This document shows positions 1 through 12,000 of a DNA stretch of 64,000 bases, piece by piece. This DNA is from Sipunculus nudus (taxonomy: Eukaryota; Annelida; Sipuncula; Golfingiida; Sipunculidae). Under the pieces are notes generated by a model, which did not search any database, was not told the DNA's origin, and worked only from the letters and a program-made list of their open reading frames with translations. The DNA lies in the NCBI GenBank assembly GCA_026874595.1, contig CM049308.1:74312624-74376623 (forward strand), written 5' to 3'. Position 1 is the stretch's first letter. Every line of letters begins with the position of its first letter. Position numbers and translations under genes: made by a program.

Positions 1-229
1 GAACAACGAGGTATGTTCAAGAACCGGCTGTATCTTCCAACTTGTAGTTCACCGCTGGATCCTTAAGCAACAGCTGAGACTTGAGGAACCACAGCCAATT
101 AGTCGCCTGGCTGTTCAGATTGAAGTCTGCCGGCGTCAGCATTTCATTGTAGTCTTCAGATAACAACCATAATATCACCGAACTGATGTCCGGGTCCTGT
201 TCCTGTAACTCAGCAAGTTCAGTTGAAGG

Positions 230-934
230 CTAATCCTGCACCGGATAGGATGGTGCTGCCTCCTTCTCTTGAGAACTCTCCTCACATTGCGGGACTGTCG
301 TGGCAAGTACAATGTGCTTATCAGGCGAGGCAAACCAGTCACCTGCACCACAAACTTCCGAGTCCCAACCCGGCGGCTTGACTGCCTGAAACTGGGAATC
401 AGGGCTGTCTGAGATGCAGGCATCGAGCTGCCTCACCTTCAATGGCAACACGTCGTCGACAACGAATCCCCGTCCCAAAAGGTAGTGCCTGAAGTGGCAG
501 CAGAATCTCACAATCGCAAGCAGCTCCTTCCGCATGGTGCAGTACCTCCTTTGTTCTGGTGTTAGGACGAAGCAACCCAACACTTTTTGGACCATGTAAG
601 TGCTGAGTGGTGGTCCGCTTGCCCAGACCAGAAAGGCCGATTCCAAACAAGCCTCACTACCTACCTCATCCCAATCCCCATTGTTCTGATCTTGTGGGAC
701 AATTGTGCCTTCAATCTCTAAGGCAGTGCCAATACTGACCCCAGCTTCCAGTGTCACATGAGAGTCAGAGTAGTTTATCAAACTGAGGTACCCGTCTTCT
801 CTGGTGAAAGCTGTTGACCCAAGGAGTCCTTTCAAGTGTCTGCCGAGGGGTTCCATGATGAATTTAAGGCCATTCATTGCACCTAGCACGCTATGATATG
901 CCTTCTTCCAGTGGTCACCACATATATTGGGCAT
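230..934 (-). pseudogene. Retrotransposon pol fragment with RNase H-like segment
   Basis: This is an open frame of 234 residues. Its middle contains TPEQRRYCTMRKELLAIV followed by FCCHFRHYLLGRGF, the pattern found just before and inside the RNase H domain of Ty3/gypsy pol proteins (TxxQRxYxxxxxELLAxV, FRxYLLGRxF). The first ~70 residues resemble the linker after the protease (INYSDSHVTLEAGVSIGTA). The joining of these two parts without an RT domain shows a deletion of several hundred codons. It is a relic, not a host gene. Confidence 0.65.
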
Positions 935-1248
935 AGCTGTCCATTGTAAGTTTGTTTAAGAGAAGCTAGTACTGTATTTTCTGGCATGAATATTGTGTAG
1001 GTGGCAAAGTTCATGGAACACTCCTTGGCTGTCAGGAATTCTAAGCCCAGCAGGACTGGGTCTGTTATGTCTGCTACAGGCCACTTCCATTCGTATTGCT
1101 TGTCCCCTAGTTTGAGTGTTATGCCTCCTGATTTGACAGCTGGGATAAGACTAGCATCTTTTCCAATATATTTCAGGTTTACTCGGTTTGTATTGATGAG
1201 CTCGCCGGCTGGTATCTGATCGAACAGTTCTTCGTTCAAAATGGACAC
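883..1248 (-). pseudogene. Retrotransposon protease-like segment
   Basis: This is a 121-residue minus-strand frame. The stretch DITDPVLLGLEFLTAKECSM matches the C-terminal half of retropepsin-like proteases of Ty3/gypsy elements, in which an (I/V)xDPVLLGLDFL motif follows the active-site strand. The N-terminal DTG/DSG active-site loop is not visible in this frame, so the segment is truncated or broken. It lies between the zinc-knuckle ORF and the RNase H fragment, as expected for pol order. Confidence 0.55.
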
Positions 1249-1445
1249 CTGTGCGTGCTGGCACTGTTCACTGTTGCATTTGCTTTTATTCCATTTAACT
1301 CAACGGGCACCACCAATGATTGCCTTCCACCAAAAGTTCCCTTGGCTTCAATGGTCACAAGGTCTTGTTCTTTCTTTAATGCTCCGTTAATCCCGGATGC
1401 CAAGATGGGGCTCAATTACATTTTCCTTTATTTCTTGATTGCCAT

Positions 1446-1742
1446 TTAGGAGTCGGGTTGAGTCTTGGCCAGTGGACCCGACCCTTTGGCAATTAAACCC
1501 TGTGCCGTTTCCTGGCTGGTCTTTGATTTGCTCAGGCAATCTTTTCTGAAATGGTCCTTTTGGTGGCATTTAAAGCAAACTGCTTCTTCAGGTCTCTGGG
1601 GTGAACGACTGTAACTTGGTGACCTAGATCTTGACCTTGATGGTTCTATCAACTTTTGGAGCATAGATTCTAAACGGCCCATTCTTTCATTGAATTGCTC
1701 ATTCATTGTTTCCATTCGTTCTTTCATTGTCCTCTGAACCAT
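1446..1742 (-). pseudogene. Retrotransposon nucleocapsid fragment with CCHC zinc knuckle
   Basis: This 98-residue minus-strand frame carries CFKCHQKDHFRKDC, a CX2CX4HX4C zinc knuckle with the glycine replaced, typical of nucleocapsid regions that bind the element's RNA. A predicted coiled stretch (MKERMETMNEQFNERMGRL) and an Arg/Ser-rich spacer (SRSRSRSPSYSRSPQR) precede it. The frame overlaps the 3' end of the gag-like ORF by about 19 bases in another frame, so a frameshift or small deletion separates two parts of one ancestral gag. Confidence 0.7.
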
Positions 1743-2938
1743 CCATACCGTTCTGCATATCTGCCGAATTGGTAAATAAAGCTGTCCCAGTTGCTGTTCT
1801 CGCCGCCAGAGAAGGTTGTTAACTTTGGCACCTGGTGGCTGCTAGAGCGACCTGTATGGGCCGTGTGATGACCACCATGTCTCTCCTCTGAGCTATCGGA
1901 GCTGGAGCTATGATGTCGGTGCTTAGTGTGTTTTCTCTTCAGACATCTGTATTCACGATCACTTGAGCTATCTGAACTTTCTGACTTGCTTGAGTTTACA
2001 TGATCCCTCCACCGTCTTCCTGATTGTTTGCGACCCCTAGGCCTGTGATCTTCTACAGGGAAATATTCCACATGACGTCTTGGTATTTGCTCCATCGATT
2101 GCCCAGACCTTGAGCGTCTCATGGTTTCGTGACTATATCTCATCTCCCAGGAAGCTGGTTCCCTGTCGTCTCGAACACGCAGATTGTCCCTGTCTGGTCT
2201 CCGTTGCACCTGAGATGGTGGCACATTATAGCTATAATGATATGGGTCACGATCACGACAAGGGCCTGCATCCAGATATTGGCTTAGGTCACGGTGTCTT
2301 GTTGCTGGGCGACTTGTGACTAATGCCACTCTTGACCTCCTGTGTGGAGGTTCACGATGTGGAAATTGGCTGGGGATCTCATGTATTGTGAGCTGGTTGC
2401 CCTCTTCGTCTGAGTGGCATGAGTAGCCCATCATTGAATTTGATGCTGAGCCGACTGAGCCCAACTGTCGACGTCTGTTTGGTGCACTTAGTGCCAATAT
2501 GTCTGATGATGGCAATGTATCAGTTATATCCTGTATGGTTTTTGGGGTACTATCAGAGCCTCTGGTTTTACCTCTGTTGTTTGTAGCATTTCCCCCATAC
2601 ACTCCTTGTTTGGGATGGGCTCGTAACAGCTGGCCGATTTTGGGATCACTATGAGCTATCCCACTTTTTTCCACATTTGCTGGAGCACTATCTTCCTCTT
2701 CGACGTCAGAACCTCGCTCTGTATTCGAGAAATGCAGTCTCCCCTCTTGAACGAGCTGGAGCCTTGTTGTAGCCAAGACTACAGTCACACCTTCAAGATC
2801 ATCTGGACCAAAATCTGGGTTTTCATCTCTTAACATGATGATCTCTTTAGTGGAGTCTTTAGTAAGTATATCAGGCAGATGTTCGGCCATCTGTCTGGCT
2901 GACGCCTTACAAACATCTAATTGCTTATGGCTAGCCAT
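1724..2938 (-). pseudogene. Retrotransposon gag-like ORF (404 residues)
   Basis: This is the longest ORF in the window. The N-terminal half is acidic and low-complexity, followed by an Arg/His/Ser-rich middle (repeated HRHHSSSSDSS-type runs) and a C-terminal segment, TFSGGENSNWDSFIYQFGRY, which is the start of a retrotransposon gag (RTG) domain: Phe-Ser-Gly, a Trp, then Phe-x-x-x-Phe. It stops about 20 residues into that domain, so the capsid core is absent. The start is the ATG at 2938 on the minus strand. The sequence belongs to the Ty3/gypsy relic and is not a host protein. Confidence 0.65.
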
Positions 2939-2960
2939 TCTTTAACAATATGTGAATACA

Positions 2961-3480
2961 ACAGGCTTAAGCAATCACTCCTGCTTCCTTCCTTCACTAG
3001 CTCCCTTTATTTTTTAATGGAAGGGGAAGAAAGTAAACAAAAAGCAGGGCTTACTAGAAACTGTAAATAACTGATTTAATAGGCCAAATATGAAACGGAA
3101 ATAATATAAGGTTAGTAGCTTAGTGAGCTGGGACAGGTGAAGTTTTCAGCTGTACCAAGTGTTCATGCATATATGTGATATATATAAAAGATATGTGACT
3201 GATAAGCTTAAGCACTAAGCCACATGAACAATGAGATTATATACTGTAATGACATGAGCACAGTATAGATAAAACAGACAGAGATTATACTTGGATACAA
3301 AAAAAGAAATGCAGGCTCCAAGTTGAATGAAAGAGAAAACTTATGCACCAAACTGCAACTAGAATATCAGCAGAAGCTGACAAAAGCCCTCAGCCAAAAG
3401 AACAGTGTTTAGAGGTGGTAACAATGACAAGTACTAAATATCTGTTCTTACATGGATGTATATCTGTACCATGACTCATA
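2961..3480. other. No gene seen
   Basis: AT-rich sequence with no coherent ORF, RNA gene or repeat that I could recognise. Confidence 0.5.
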
Positions 3481-4366
3481 ACAATCCATCAAATGCTTCC
3501 TGAAAATAAGCTTCTAAGATTTATTCTATTATAAGCTCTGTGACCTTGAAAAGCAGGTCAAGGTCACCCATCTTCGAACTTGACTGAGATTTTGTTGATA
3601 TGCATCTTCACCAAAGAAATAAAATTCCTATTGTGAATCCTTTTAGAGATATCCTGCTCACAAGGCCAAAATTGAAAAATCCAAGAAAAATTCATTAAAA
3701 ATCAGAAATTGTAGGTGGCCCCCCCCCCCCCAAACTTGTGCAGCAGTTACAGACCATCAGTCCCAATGATCATAGTAAGTATTGTGAAAATCCACCCAAT
3801 GGTTCCTGAGAAATAAGCTTCTAAATGTTTTTCCTATAATCAGCTCTAAAACGTAGAAAAATAAGTCAAGGTCACCCATCTTCGAACTTGACCGAGATTT
3901 TGTCAATATACATCTTCACTGAAAAAATAAAATTCCTACGATGAATCCTTTTAGAGATATCCCGCTCACAAGCCCAAAGTTGAAAAATCCGATAAAAATT
4001 CATTTAAAATCAGAAATTGTAGGTGGCGCCACCAAACTTGTGTAGAAGGTACAGATTATCAGTCCCAATAATCAAAGTAAGTTTTGTGAAAATCCACCAA
4101 ATGGTTCCTGAGTAATAGGCATCCAAGTGTTTTTCTATAATCAGCTCTAAAATGTAGAAAAATAGGTCAAGGTCGCCCATCTTCGAACTTGACCGAGATT
4201 TTGTCGATATACATCTTTACCGAGGAAATAAAATTCTGACGGTGAATCCTTTTCAAGATATCCCGCTCACAAGGTAAAAGTTAACGGACGCCGGACGGAC
4301 GGACGGACGGACAGCTTGGGTGACGACAATAGCCCATCAGCCTAAGGGCTGAGGGCTAAAAAAACT
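3481..4366. repeat. Modular bivalve-type repeat with (GGAC)n tail and terminal hairpin
   Basis: Three successive diverged copies of a module of about 300 bp share a block reading GTCACCCATCTTCGAACTTG and a block ending GGTGGC(GCCACC). They are followed by a (GGAC)n run at ~4289-4312, a hairpin (TAGCCCATCAGCC / GGGCTGAGGGCTA, ~4331-4358) and an A-run. The same plan of tandem modules, GACG-type run, hairpin and oligo-A recurs near 61.5 and 63.5 kb. In the first module a C13 homopolymer replaces the second half of the palindrome. This looks like a non-autonomous interspersed family; the class is unknown. Confidence 0.7.
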
Positions 4367-4962
4367 AGTATACAGAAGGGCTATGGTGATTAGTCAATAA
4401 GACAAAATGACTTAAGCTGAGCCCTATGTATTAGATACTTCCAATAAATATAGTGCCAAATTATAGTGACCTGCACGAATAAGTCACTGAAAAAGCTAAG
4501 AGGCACAATAAATATATCATAAATATATAATAAATATAGGTTTGAATGCGGCTCAGTGAGCAGCTCACTGACAGCCGGGGGATCTTGAATGTAGTACGAA
4601 GACACTGCAAGCACTGGGAGCGTGCAGAAAATAATGTCAATAGAAATGCACTTCGCAATCAAGGTAGTTAGTCAATCACTTAAAGTTACAGCAACTTGCA
4701 AGTGTAATAAGTTTATAACTAAAATAATGAAAACTGGCAGGGAAATACCTTGAAGCTTAAGTCATGAGACAATGCTGTTCTATTATATTGTTACTGTTAC
4801 TTGTTTTTTCTTGATTAGTTGTGACAAGGTGTGGTGTACCAAGGGCACAGTAATTAACACAGCTTAAATATAGACTATGAGCTGCACAGACTCACTAGTT
4901 GAAAGTCTGAGCAACTCACTTACAAGCGTAGCTACTTAAAGTGAGGTTTGGTCACTCCAAGT
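4367..4962. other. No gene seen
   Basis: AT-rich spacer between the modular repeat and the satellite. Short minus-strand ORFs here look like chance frames. Confidence 0.5.
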
Positions 4963-6500
4963 AAATGGCAGTGAAAGGATTACTGACAGTGAATGTGTAT
5001 TGCATTTAAGTTTCTTAACTGCAAGTATATGCCAGTGAAACATCACAGGCAATGAAGGCCAGAAGCAGTGAATTACTCTCACTGCAAGTATATGTCAGTG
5101 CAGATATCACTGACAATGAAAGCCAAATGCACTGCAAGTATATGTCAGTGCAAATATCTCTGACAGTGAAAACCAAATGCAGTGAATTATTTTCACTACA
5201 AGTATATGTTAGTGCAGAATTCACTGACCATGAAAGCCAAATGCAGTGAATTATTTTCACTGCAAGTATATGTCAGTGCAAATATCACTGACAGTGAAAG
5301 CCAAATGCAGTGAATGATTTTCACTGCAAGTATATGTCAGTGCACTTATCACTGACAGTGAATGCCAAATGCAGTGAATGATTTTCACTGCATGTATATG
5401 TCAGAGCAAATATCACTGACAATGAGAGCCAGTTGGAGTAATTTTTACTGCAAGTATATGTCAGTGCAAATAACTCTGACAGTGAAAGCCAAATGCAGTG
5501 AATTATTTTCACTACAAGTATATGTTAGTGCAGAATTCACTGACCATGAAAGCCAAATGCAGTAAATTATTTTCACTGCAAGTATATGTCAGTGCAAATA
5601 TCACTGACAGTGAAAGCCAAATGCAGTGAATTATTTTCACTACAAGTATATGTTAGTGCAGAATTCACTGACCATGAAAGCCAAATGCAGTGAATTATTT
5701 TCACTGCAAGTATATGTCAGTGCAAATATCACTGACAGTGAAAGCCAAATGCAGTGAATTATTTTCACTACAAGTATATGTTAGTGCAGATTTCACTGAC
5801 CATGAAAGCCAAATGCAGTAAATGATTTTCACTGCAAGTATATGTCAGTGCACTTATCACTGACAGTGAATGCCAAATGCAGTGAATGATTTTCACTGCA
5901 TGTATATGTCAGAGCAAATATCACTGACAATGAGAGCCAATTGGAGTAATTTTTACTGCAAGTATATGTCAGTGCAAATATCACTGACAGTGAAAGCCAA
6001 ATGCAGTGAATGATTTTCACTGCAAGTATATGTCAGTGCACTTATCACTGACAGTGAATGCCAAATGCAGTGAATGATTTTCACTGCATGTATATGTCAG
6101 AGCAAATATCACTGACAATGAGAGCCAATTGGAGTAATTTTTACTGCAAGTATATGTCAGTGCAAATATCACTGACAGTGAAAGCCAAATGCAGTGAATG
6201 ATTTTCACTGCAAGTATATGTCAGTGCACTTATCACTGACAGTGAATGCCAAATGCAGTGAATGATTTTCACTGCATGTATATGTCAGAGCAAATATCAC
6301 TGACAATGAGAGCCAATTGGAGTAATTTTTACTGCAAGTATATGTCAGTGCAAATATCACTGACAGTGAAAGCCAAATGCAGTGAATGATTTTCACTGCA
6401 TGTATAGGGCAGTGTAAATATCACTGACAGTATGAAAAAACTGCAAATTGGTTCAACGAAATTTTTGGTGTCAGTGATTAGATGTCACTGAATGCAAAAA
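4963..6500. repeat. Satellite array: 64-bp monomer, 188-bp higher-order unit
   Basis: The basic monomer is 64 bp (TGCAAGTATATGTCAGTGCA..., ending TTTTCAC). On the right side (~5829-6396) monomers are organised in an exact 188-bp unit (64+60+64), present three times with almost no change. The 60-bp member carries a diagnostic GGAGTAATTTTTAC variant. On the left the order is a looser ~128-bp dimer with a GTTAGTGCAGAATTC-type variant. Each monomer contains CACTGACAGTGA and GCAGTGAA/TTCACTGC dyads that can form short hairpins. The edge copies are diverged, as expected when unequal exchange homogenises the centre. Repeated ~63-codon ORFs here are not genes: 188 is not a multiple of three. Confidence 0.93.
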
Positions 6501-7631
6501 AAAACTAGTTTTACAGCATGGGTCCTGGCAGAATACTGGCTATTAGCAAGATAATAGGTAGAACTTGACAAAAGAAAGAGTAATATTATGAATGAAATTT
6601 TTGCTTAAGGAATTTTGAAAACTATTTAAATTGTTAACAACAGGTAGGTTATGTCCCAGAAAGACCGATTGTTCATCCACGTGTGCCGCTCCCTCTGATC
6701 ACGTGATCAGCAGGCAATCCGTTTACTTAGGGCTTTACAGTATAGGCACAGCAATAAATTAAAAAGAAAAACTGAGTGGACGAATGAAAAGATATATCCA
6801 AAAATAGTGTGATGAAGTTATAGGTCGTTTGGACATATAATTCTACCTGTACAACGGCTGCAGAGCTGGGTTGCATGCTCAGCTGAAAACGCAACCAATA
6901 AGTTGCGATCAAGGGGGGCGACAATGTAGGTATTGTCGGGAGGCCCACTTTAATTTTGTCAAAATTTGACAAAAATATTTATCTTCGTCGCCAAATGTAA
7001 ACTTCAGCGTGAAGCTCACACCAAAAATGAAGGTGACATGTCACCCTCAGTCACGTGTCACCAGGTCAGTAGCTTGAAATCCGTCGTTAAAGACTTGACC
7101 GCACTTGGCTAGCGTACTGACACAGAAACTTGGTAGGTAACCTCCCCTTTTCGCGGTTTCCATCCCAGTCCTCGGTAAGGTCGCTGGCAGGTCGGCCTGG
7201 CTGCACTTCGGCGTGAATGCATCCCTCTTACACACGACATGGTCTTGTTACCTCAACCCCTACTTAATAATACAACTGTTTGAAATGTAGTTAAGCGAAT
7301 ACATATTAATTTCTGCTGGATCATGATGTACGAGCGGAGCCGATCAATGCCTTGCGCCATACATTTTATACTGAATTCAATTCTTACATGGTCATTCTTG
7401 TAGGGTTTTATCAAAGCATTTTTCTATCTTTTTTTCTTCTCTTTCGACTTTTTTTCAATATATATCTTAAGGGTCAAAATCAGATATTAACTTCAACCTG
7501 TTAAGACGACTTTATATATGAATTGCATTATCAATACCTTTTTCTTCTCAAGCATCATCCCAAACTACTTGCATACCACATGGTATTATATGTTTTTAAT
7601 ATAAAATTATTCATACCGATAATTTTTCTAT
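6501..7631. other. No gene seen
   Basis: There is no recognised coding region. ORFs at 6727-6972 and 7047-7235 on the minus strand have no family motif and are probably chance frames or unrecognised repeat DNA. Confidence 0.45.
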
Positions 7632-7696
7632 CCAGCCTGTAAGCTTAAGCACATGCATAGATACTAACTATGCATGAGCTTCAGCTTACAGGCTGG
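7632..7696. repeat. 29-bp inverted repeat (hairpin)
   Basis: Two 29-bp arms (starting CCAGCCTGTAAGCTTAAGC and ending GCTTACAGGCTGG) flank a 7-base loop, with two mismatches. It could be a tiny fold-back element or a structured transcript. Nothing nearby decides this. Confidence 0.8.
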
Positions 7697-7764
7697 TTTG
7701 TCTTATTATATGTTTTAAGTACATACAACCACATATGTCAGATAGTTTTTCAATATATTCATAA

Positions 7765-8940
7765 AACGTTAGAGGTCTAAGAAATACACTTAAAAGGGCA
7801 AAAATCTTCCAGTGGTTACACTCTAAGCCTTCAGGCTTAGTATTTTTACAGGGGGTTTAAGTGTAATAAAAGGGCAAAAATCTTCCAGTGGTTACGCTCT
7901 CAGCCTTCGGGCTTGGAATTTTAACAGGAAACCCACCGTTCTGTTGAATCTGAACATATAATGAGGAACGAATGGGGCTCTCAGATAATATTTTCACATA
8001 GAAGTACCATGAGCAGAGGGGTTGCCATTCTTCTTCCTCACAAATCTGATATAACTATTAATGATATTAATATATATTCAAATGGTAGGTATATTGTGCT
8101 TGATTGTGTTAAAGACAGCATAAACTTTTTTCTGGTCAGTATATATATATGCCAGCAAAAGACCATACCAGCGCACAGTAGGCGGTGTTTACCGATTAAC
8201 TTGCATTATTAGATTGTAATATTGATAAAAATATAATAGTTGGTGGGGATTTTAATATTACTTTAGACCCAGGGCTTGATAAATGTGGAGGATCTGAAGA
8301 ACCCGCTTCACCTTATAGAGATCTCGTAAACACTTTCTTAAGGATTATTTTTTATAGACTTGTGGCGAAATGTATACCCCAAACAGAATGCTTACACAAG
8401 AATACAAAAAGCTCCCTTAATATTCAGTAGACTTGACTACTGGTTCACATCTGCATTTCTTTTACCATACTTAAGCTCTGCTGGCATAACACCAGCTATT
8501 TGTACAGATCACAGCTTGATCTCCCCGGAATTAAACATCACAGAAACATCAAAAAGAGGTCGAGGGTATTGGAGGTTCAATAACACTTTGTTAAAAGACA
8601 CAAAATACTGTGAAGGCGTTCAATCTGTTATACAGAATAATATGGAGATGTATATATCTGAGTCCAATTAAAAGTCTTGTTTGGGACAAGATCCGTACGA
8701 TCCGGGGAATCTCAATAAGATACTCCAAACAAAAAATGAGAAAGATGCGATGTAAGCAAACTGATCTGGAAATTTGCTACTTGTCAGAAAATCTTAAAGA
8801 CAATCATGACACATACGTTTAATAGATTAGATTGCTGAAAATCAGAACATGAAGAAATATATGAACATAAAGCAAAGGGTGCAATCATGAGGTCACGTGC
8901 TCGTTGGTGCGAAGAAGGGGAACAAAGAAACAAAGAAAAA
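7765..8940 (+). mobile_element. L1/Tx1-like LINE fragment, endonuclease region (plus strand)
   Basis: The segment starts inside an apurinic-type endonuclease domain: NVRGLRNTLKRAKIFQWL at ~7768-7821, then FSHRSTMSRGVAILLPHKSD near 7990-8050, the usual block around the catalytic core of L1-type endonucleases. Later pieces read GPL-type RT linker sequence, ending with AIMRSRARWCEEGE near 8880-8915, the conserved motif just before the RT domain. Stops and frame changes break it. About 80 bp is tandemly duplicated (~7785-7835 and ~7866-7915). It is abruptly truncated near 8940, where an inverted relative starts. Confidence 0.75.
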
Positions 8941-9333
8941 GAATATCTTTTTCATCTTCAAGGTTATTATTATAGTTATATAAGCACAAGCTTCCAAAAC
9001 CTCTTTCCAGAACGGATTAATGTTTCGACATAAATACAGTATATCTGTTTTTGCTCAATTACATTTGAAGAATGAAGAGCCACCTTTAATCAAATTCAGT
9101 ATGTCATGTTTCCATCCTAATTCTGCTTCCTCGAGTAGAAATCTTTTTATTCAGGTAATTTTGAGTGCAGTTATGTAGGTCTGTATGTGAGTCATCCTCA
9201 GACCCCAACATTCATATGGTCCCGCTAATGTTAGTCTTTTTATCTGTTCAGGTTTATGTGACCAAATAAATTCAAACATTATTTTTTCTATTTCTTTAAA
9301 AAATATTTTATCAGGTGCAGGTAGGACTGATAG

Positions 9334-10002
9334 TTAAAATGTAAGTTGTGACAAAGCAAGTTTTTTTAATATTATTATCTTTCCCTGCAATTTTATGTTT
9401 CTATATGACCAAATATTTAGAAGACTCTTTATTTTCTCCACTGCTGGGGTAAAATTAAGTTTCATTAGATGTTTCATTTCTGAAGTAATTTTTATTCCTA
9501 ATATATCTACTGGGCCGTAGGACCATTTAAGATGTAATCTTTCTGTTTCATGTTTCCATGGTATAACCGACCTATTTTGCCTTAAGAAAGGCATAACTAC
9601 TCTTTTCTCTGTATTTATATTAAGCCCCGAAACCAATGCAAAACGTTTAAATATTTCAAGAGCTTCTTTTAATAGGGTTGCATCTTTTAGAGTAAGTGTA
9701 GTGTCATCTGCATATTGTTGTATTTTGTTTCCAAAATATCCCTTAATGTTTTGATTTGCTCTGATTTGTATTGCAAAGGTTTCTACACACAAGATGAAAA
9801 GATATGAGGATAATGGGCAGCCTTGCCTTACTCCTTTTGTGATTTCAAAATAATAAGAAATCCAACCAATATTATTAATACAGCTACTGGTATTTTTGTA
9901 AAGTATGTTACACCACTTTTCTATTAAAGATCCAAATTTAAAATATTTCAAGGCCTGTGATAAAAATTTATCATATGCATTCTCAAAATCTATCATCATC
10001 AA
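9334..10002 (-). pseudogene. LINE reverse transcriptase fragment
   Basis: This 222-residue frame contains most of the palm. Signature blocks are MIDFENAYDKF (motif A, first catalytic Asp), KGVRQGCPLSSYLF (motif B) and QYADDTTL (motif C, Y/F-x-D-D active site). The family copies LINE RNA into DNA at a nicked target. The frame is open but lacks the finger region upstream, and the C-terminal domain continues in other frames to ~8950. The motifs are intact, yet the surrounding frameshifts make the element dead. Confidence 0.88.
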
Positions 10003-10558
10003 TAAGCCGTTTATTTTTGTTTTCTTTTCCTGGTAAATATTATTATAATTTGATCAATGTTTTCACCAATGTTTCTATTTTTAGAAACCCTGTTTGATTT
10101 GATTTATTATTTCGGGCAAGGCTTTTTTTTCATTCTAGAGGCTACAATTCCGGAAATAATTTTATAATCTGCATTAAGTAAAGATAAAGGTCTCCATATT
10201 CTCATTTCCATTTCACCTTTACCTTTCTTTGGAATTAGACTAATAACACCCCGTTCATAGAATATGAGAGATCTCCTGTATTATATATATATATTCAAAT
10301 GCATCTATAAAGTATGTTTTGAGTTGTTCCAAAAATGTTTTGTAAAATTCTGCTGGTAGTCCGTCACTTCCCGGCATTTTGTTATTTTTCTGTGACATCA
10401 AGCTTTGAGTAATTTCCTTTTCATTTAGAGGTATATTAAGAAATTATTGCATATTATCTGAAAGTTTTACTGTTGGGTTTAATGATGTCCAAAAATCATC
10501 TTTATATTTTTTATTTATATCATCCTCTTGTTTTTTATACAATGACTGATAATTATTT

Positions 10559-11004
10559 CTAGCTGCAGATAGAATATCTTTCTGGATTTTCTGTTATTGT
10601 GCCATCAGGTAATCTTATTTTATTGATCCTTTTTTTATTATAGTTTCTTCTTTCTAGATTGAGAAAGTATTTTGAGGATTTTTCACCATGTTCGTACCAT
10701 CTTGCTCTACTTCTAATTATTGCACCCTCTGTTTGTTCTTGTACCATTTGTTCTAAACTTTCCTTTGTATTAATATATTCTATATCTTCCTGTTGGTTTC
10801 TATCAATGTATAATTTAATCTTTTTTCTAATGCTTGTATTTCATTTCTCTTTCTCTTTGCTCTTTGAATTCCATATGTTTCACTTTCTCTTCTGATACTA
10901 ATTTTCAAGGTTTCCCATAATAAAGCAGGATTGGTACCAATGTTATCTTTCACAGTGTTTTGGATGGTTAAATTTATTAGTGTATTATACTCTTTCGCTT
11001 TCAA
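10559..11004 (-). pseudogene. LINE linker between endonuclease and RT
   Basis: Two overlapping minus-strand frames (10780-11004 and 10559-10747) read as one diverged polypeptide. It ends with EGAIIRSRARWYEHGEKSSK, the motif immediately upstream of the RT domain in L1/Tx1-type LINEs. The break between the two frames is a frameshift near 10760. Confidence 0.7.
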
Positions 11005-11639
11005 ATAGGCAGTATTTAGTTTCCATAGTCCTTTACCACTCTTATTTAATGAAGTTTGTAGTACACAGCTTACTGCAAGGTGATCATATTTATAATTGGG
11101 TACAATTTCTGAATTAACTACTTTGTCCTTTAACCCATTTGAAATTAAAAAATAATCAAGACGGCTATTTATTGGATATGGAAGTTTTCTGGACCACGTA
11201 TTTTTTTAACTTCTGGGTTGTTATATCTCCATATGTCAATCAGTCAACTTTCATCCATGTAATTTAGTATGATACTCTGGCTATGTTTATTTGTATTCAA
11301 TCTACCTCCAGCTTTATCTTTATTTACGTCTAATACTGTATTCCAATCTCCTGCTAGGAGCCTGTTGTCATTGGCTATAATTTTATCCTTATTAAAAATT
11401 TCATAGAAAATGTCCTGCCACTTAAATGTAAACTATTGGCGTCTTGATTTGTGCTGACAATCAGAAACAAATGTCTATCATCCAATTGATCATCTTGTGC
11501 AGGGTTTAAAATATCCTGAGGGACAACATTCAATGTCTGTGGTGGGCGTCTATCACTCGCCTGATCTGGGAGTCTGGGTTTAGGATTAGTTCTACAAACT
11601 GAAGTGCCCGAGACCACCGCACCTGCGGCACTGCTCATC

Positions 11640-12000
11640 ACGTGTAACGAAACAATTTCTAGTGACCTGTATGTCCACATCTTGTACATGTAGGCTTGGT
11701 TTGAAACAGCCTGAAACATGCTGATCTCTATTAGGCTTGTAGACCTGTCTATTCACTGGGGGTCTGCCTCAGTTTCTAGTGACCTGTATTTCCACATCTT
11801 ATACATGTAGGCTTGGTTTGGTTTGATTGGAAGTGCGCTTGGAACAGCCTCAAACATGCTGATCTCTATTATGCTTATAGGCCTGTCTGTTCCCTTGGGG
11901 TCTGCCCCTGTATTTCCACATCTTGTACATGTAGGCTTGGTTTGATTAGAAGTGCGCTTGGAACTGCCTGAAACATACTGATCTCTATTAGGCTTGTAGG
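11640..12000 (-). repeat. Tandem copies of a ~120-140 bp LINE ORF1 zinc-knuckle unit
   Basis: Three imperfect copies of one unit lie here; each contains the plus-strand string CTTGTACATGTAGGCTTGG (or a one-base variant). On the minus strand this encodes PTCTRCGNTG, the start of a CCHC-type knuckle, so the ORF1 nucleic-acid-binding region was expanded in tandem. The units differ by small indels that change the frame. Confidence 0.65.

Larger units (their letters stand above)
1..2960 (-). mobile_element. Degenerate Ty3/gypsy-like retrotransposon (minus strand)
   Basis: Read on the minus strand, the order is gag-like ORF, CCHC zinc knuckle, protease-like segment, then a fragment with RNase H character, which is the gag-pol order of Ty3/gypsy elements. 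The pieces lie in separate, interrupted ORFs. The reverse transcriptase core expected between protease and RNase H is missing, so the copy is internally deleted and not autonomous. No LTR pair is visible; the 3' part runs off the left edge. Family assignment is by motif order and is moderately sure. Confidence 0.75.

Noticed and set aside
5829-6396. Three identical 63-residue ORFs on the minus strand
   Set aside because: They are by-products of the 188-bp satellite unit. The period is not a multiple of three, so they cannot form one protein, and no start context or motif supports them.
4963-6500. Regularly spaced repeats suggestive of a CRISPR array
   Set aside because: The spacing units are themselves repeats with no unique spacers, and the setting is a eukaryotic genome with introns. 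It is a satellite.
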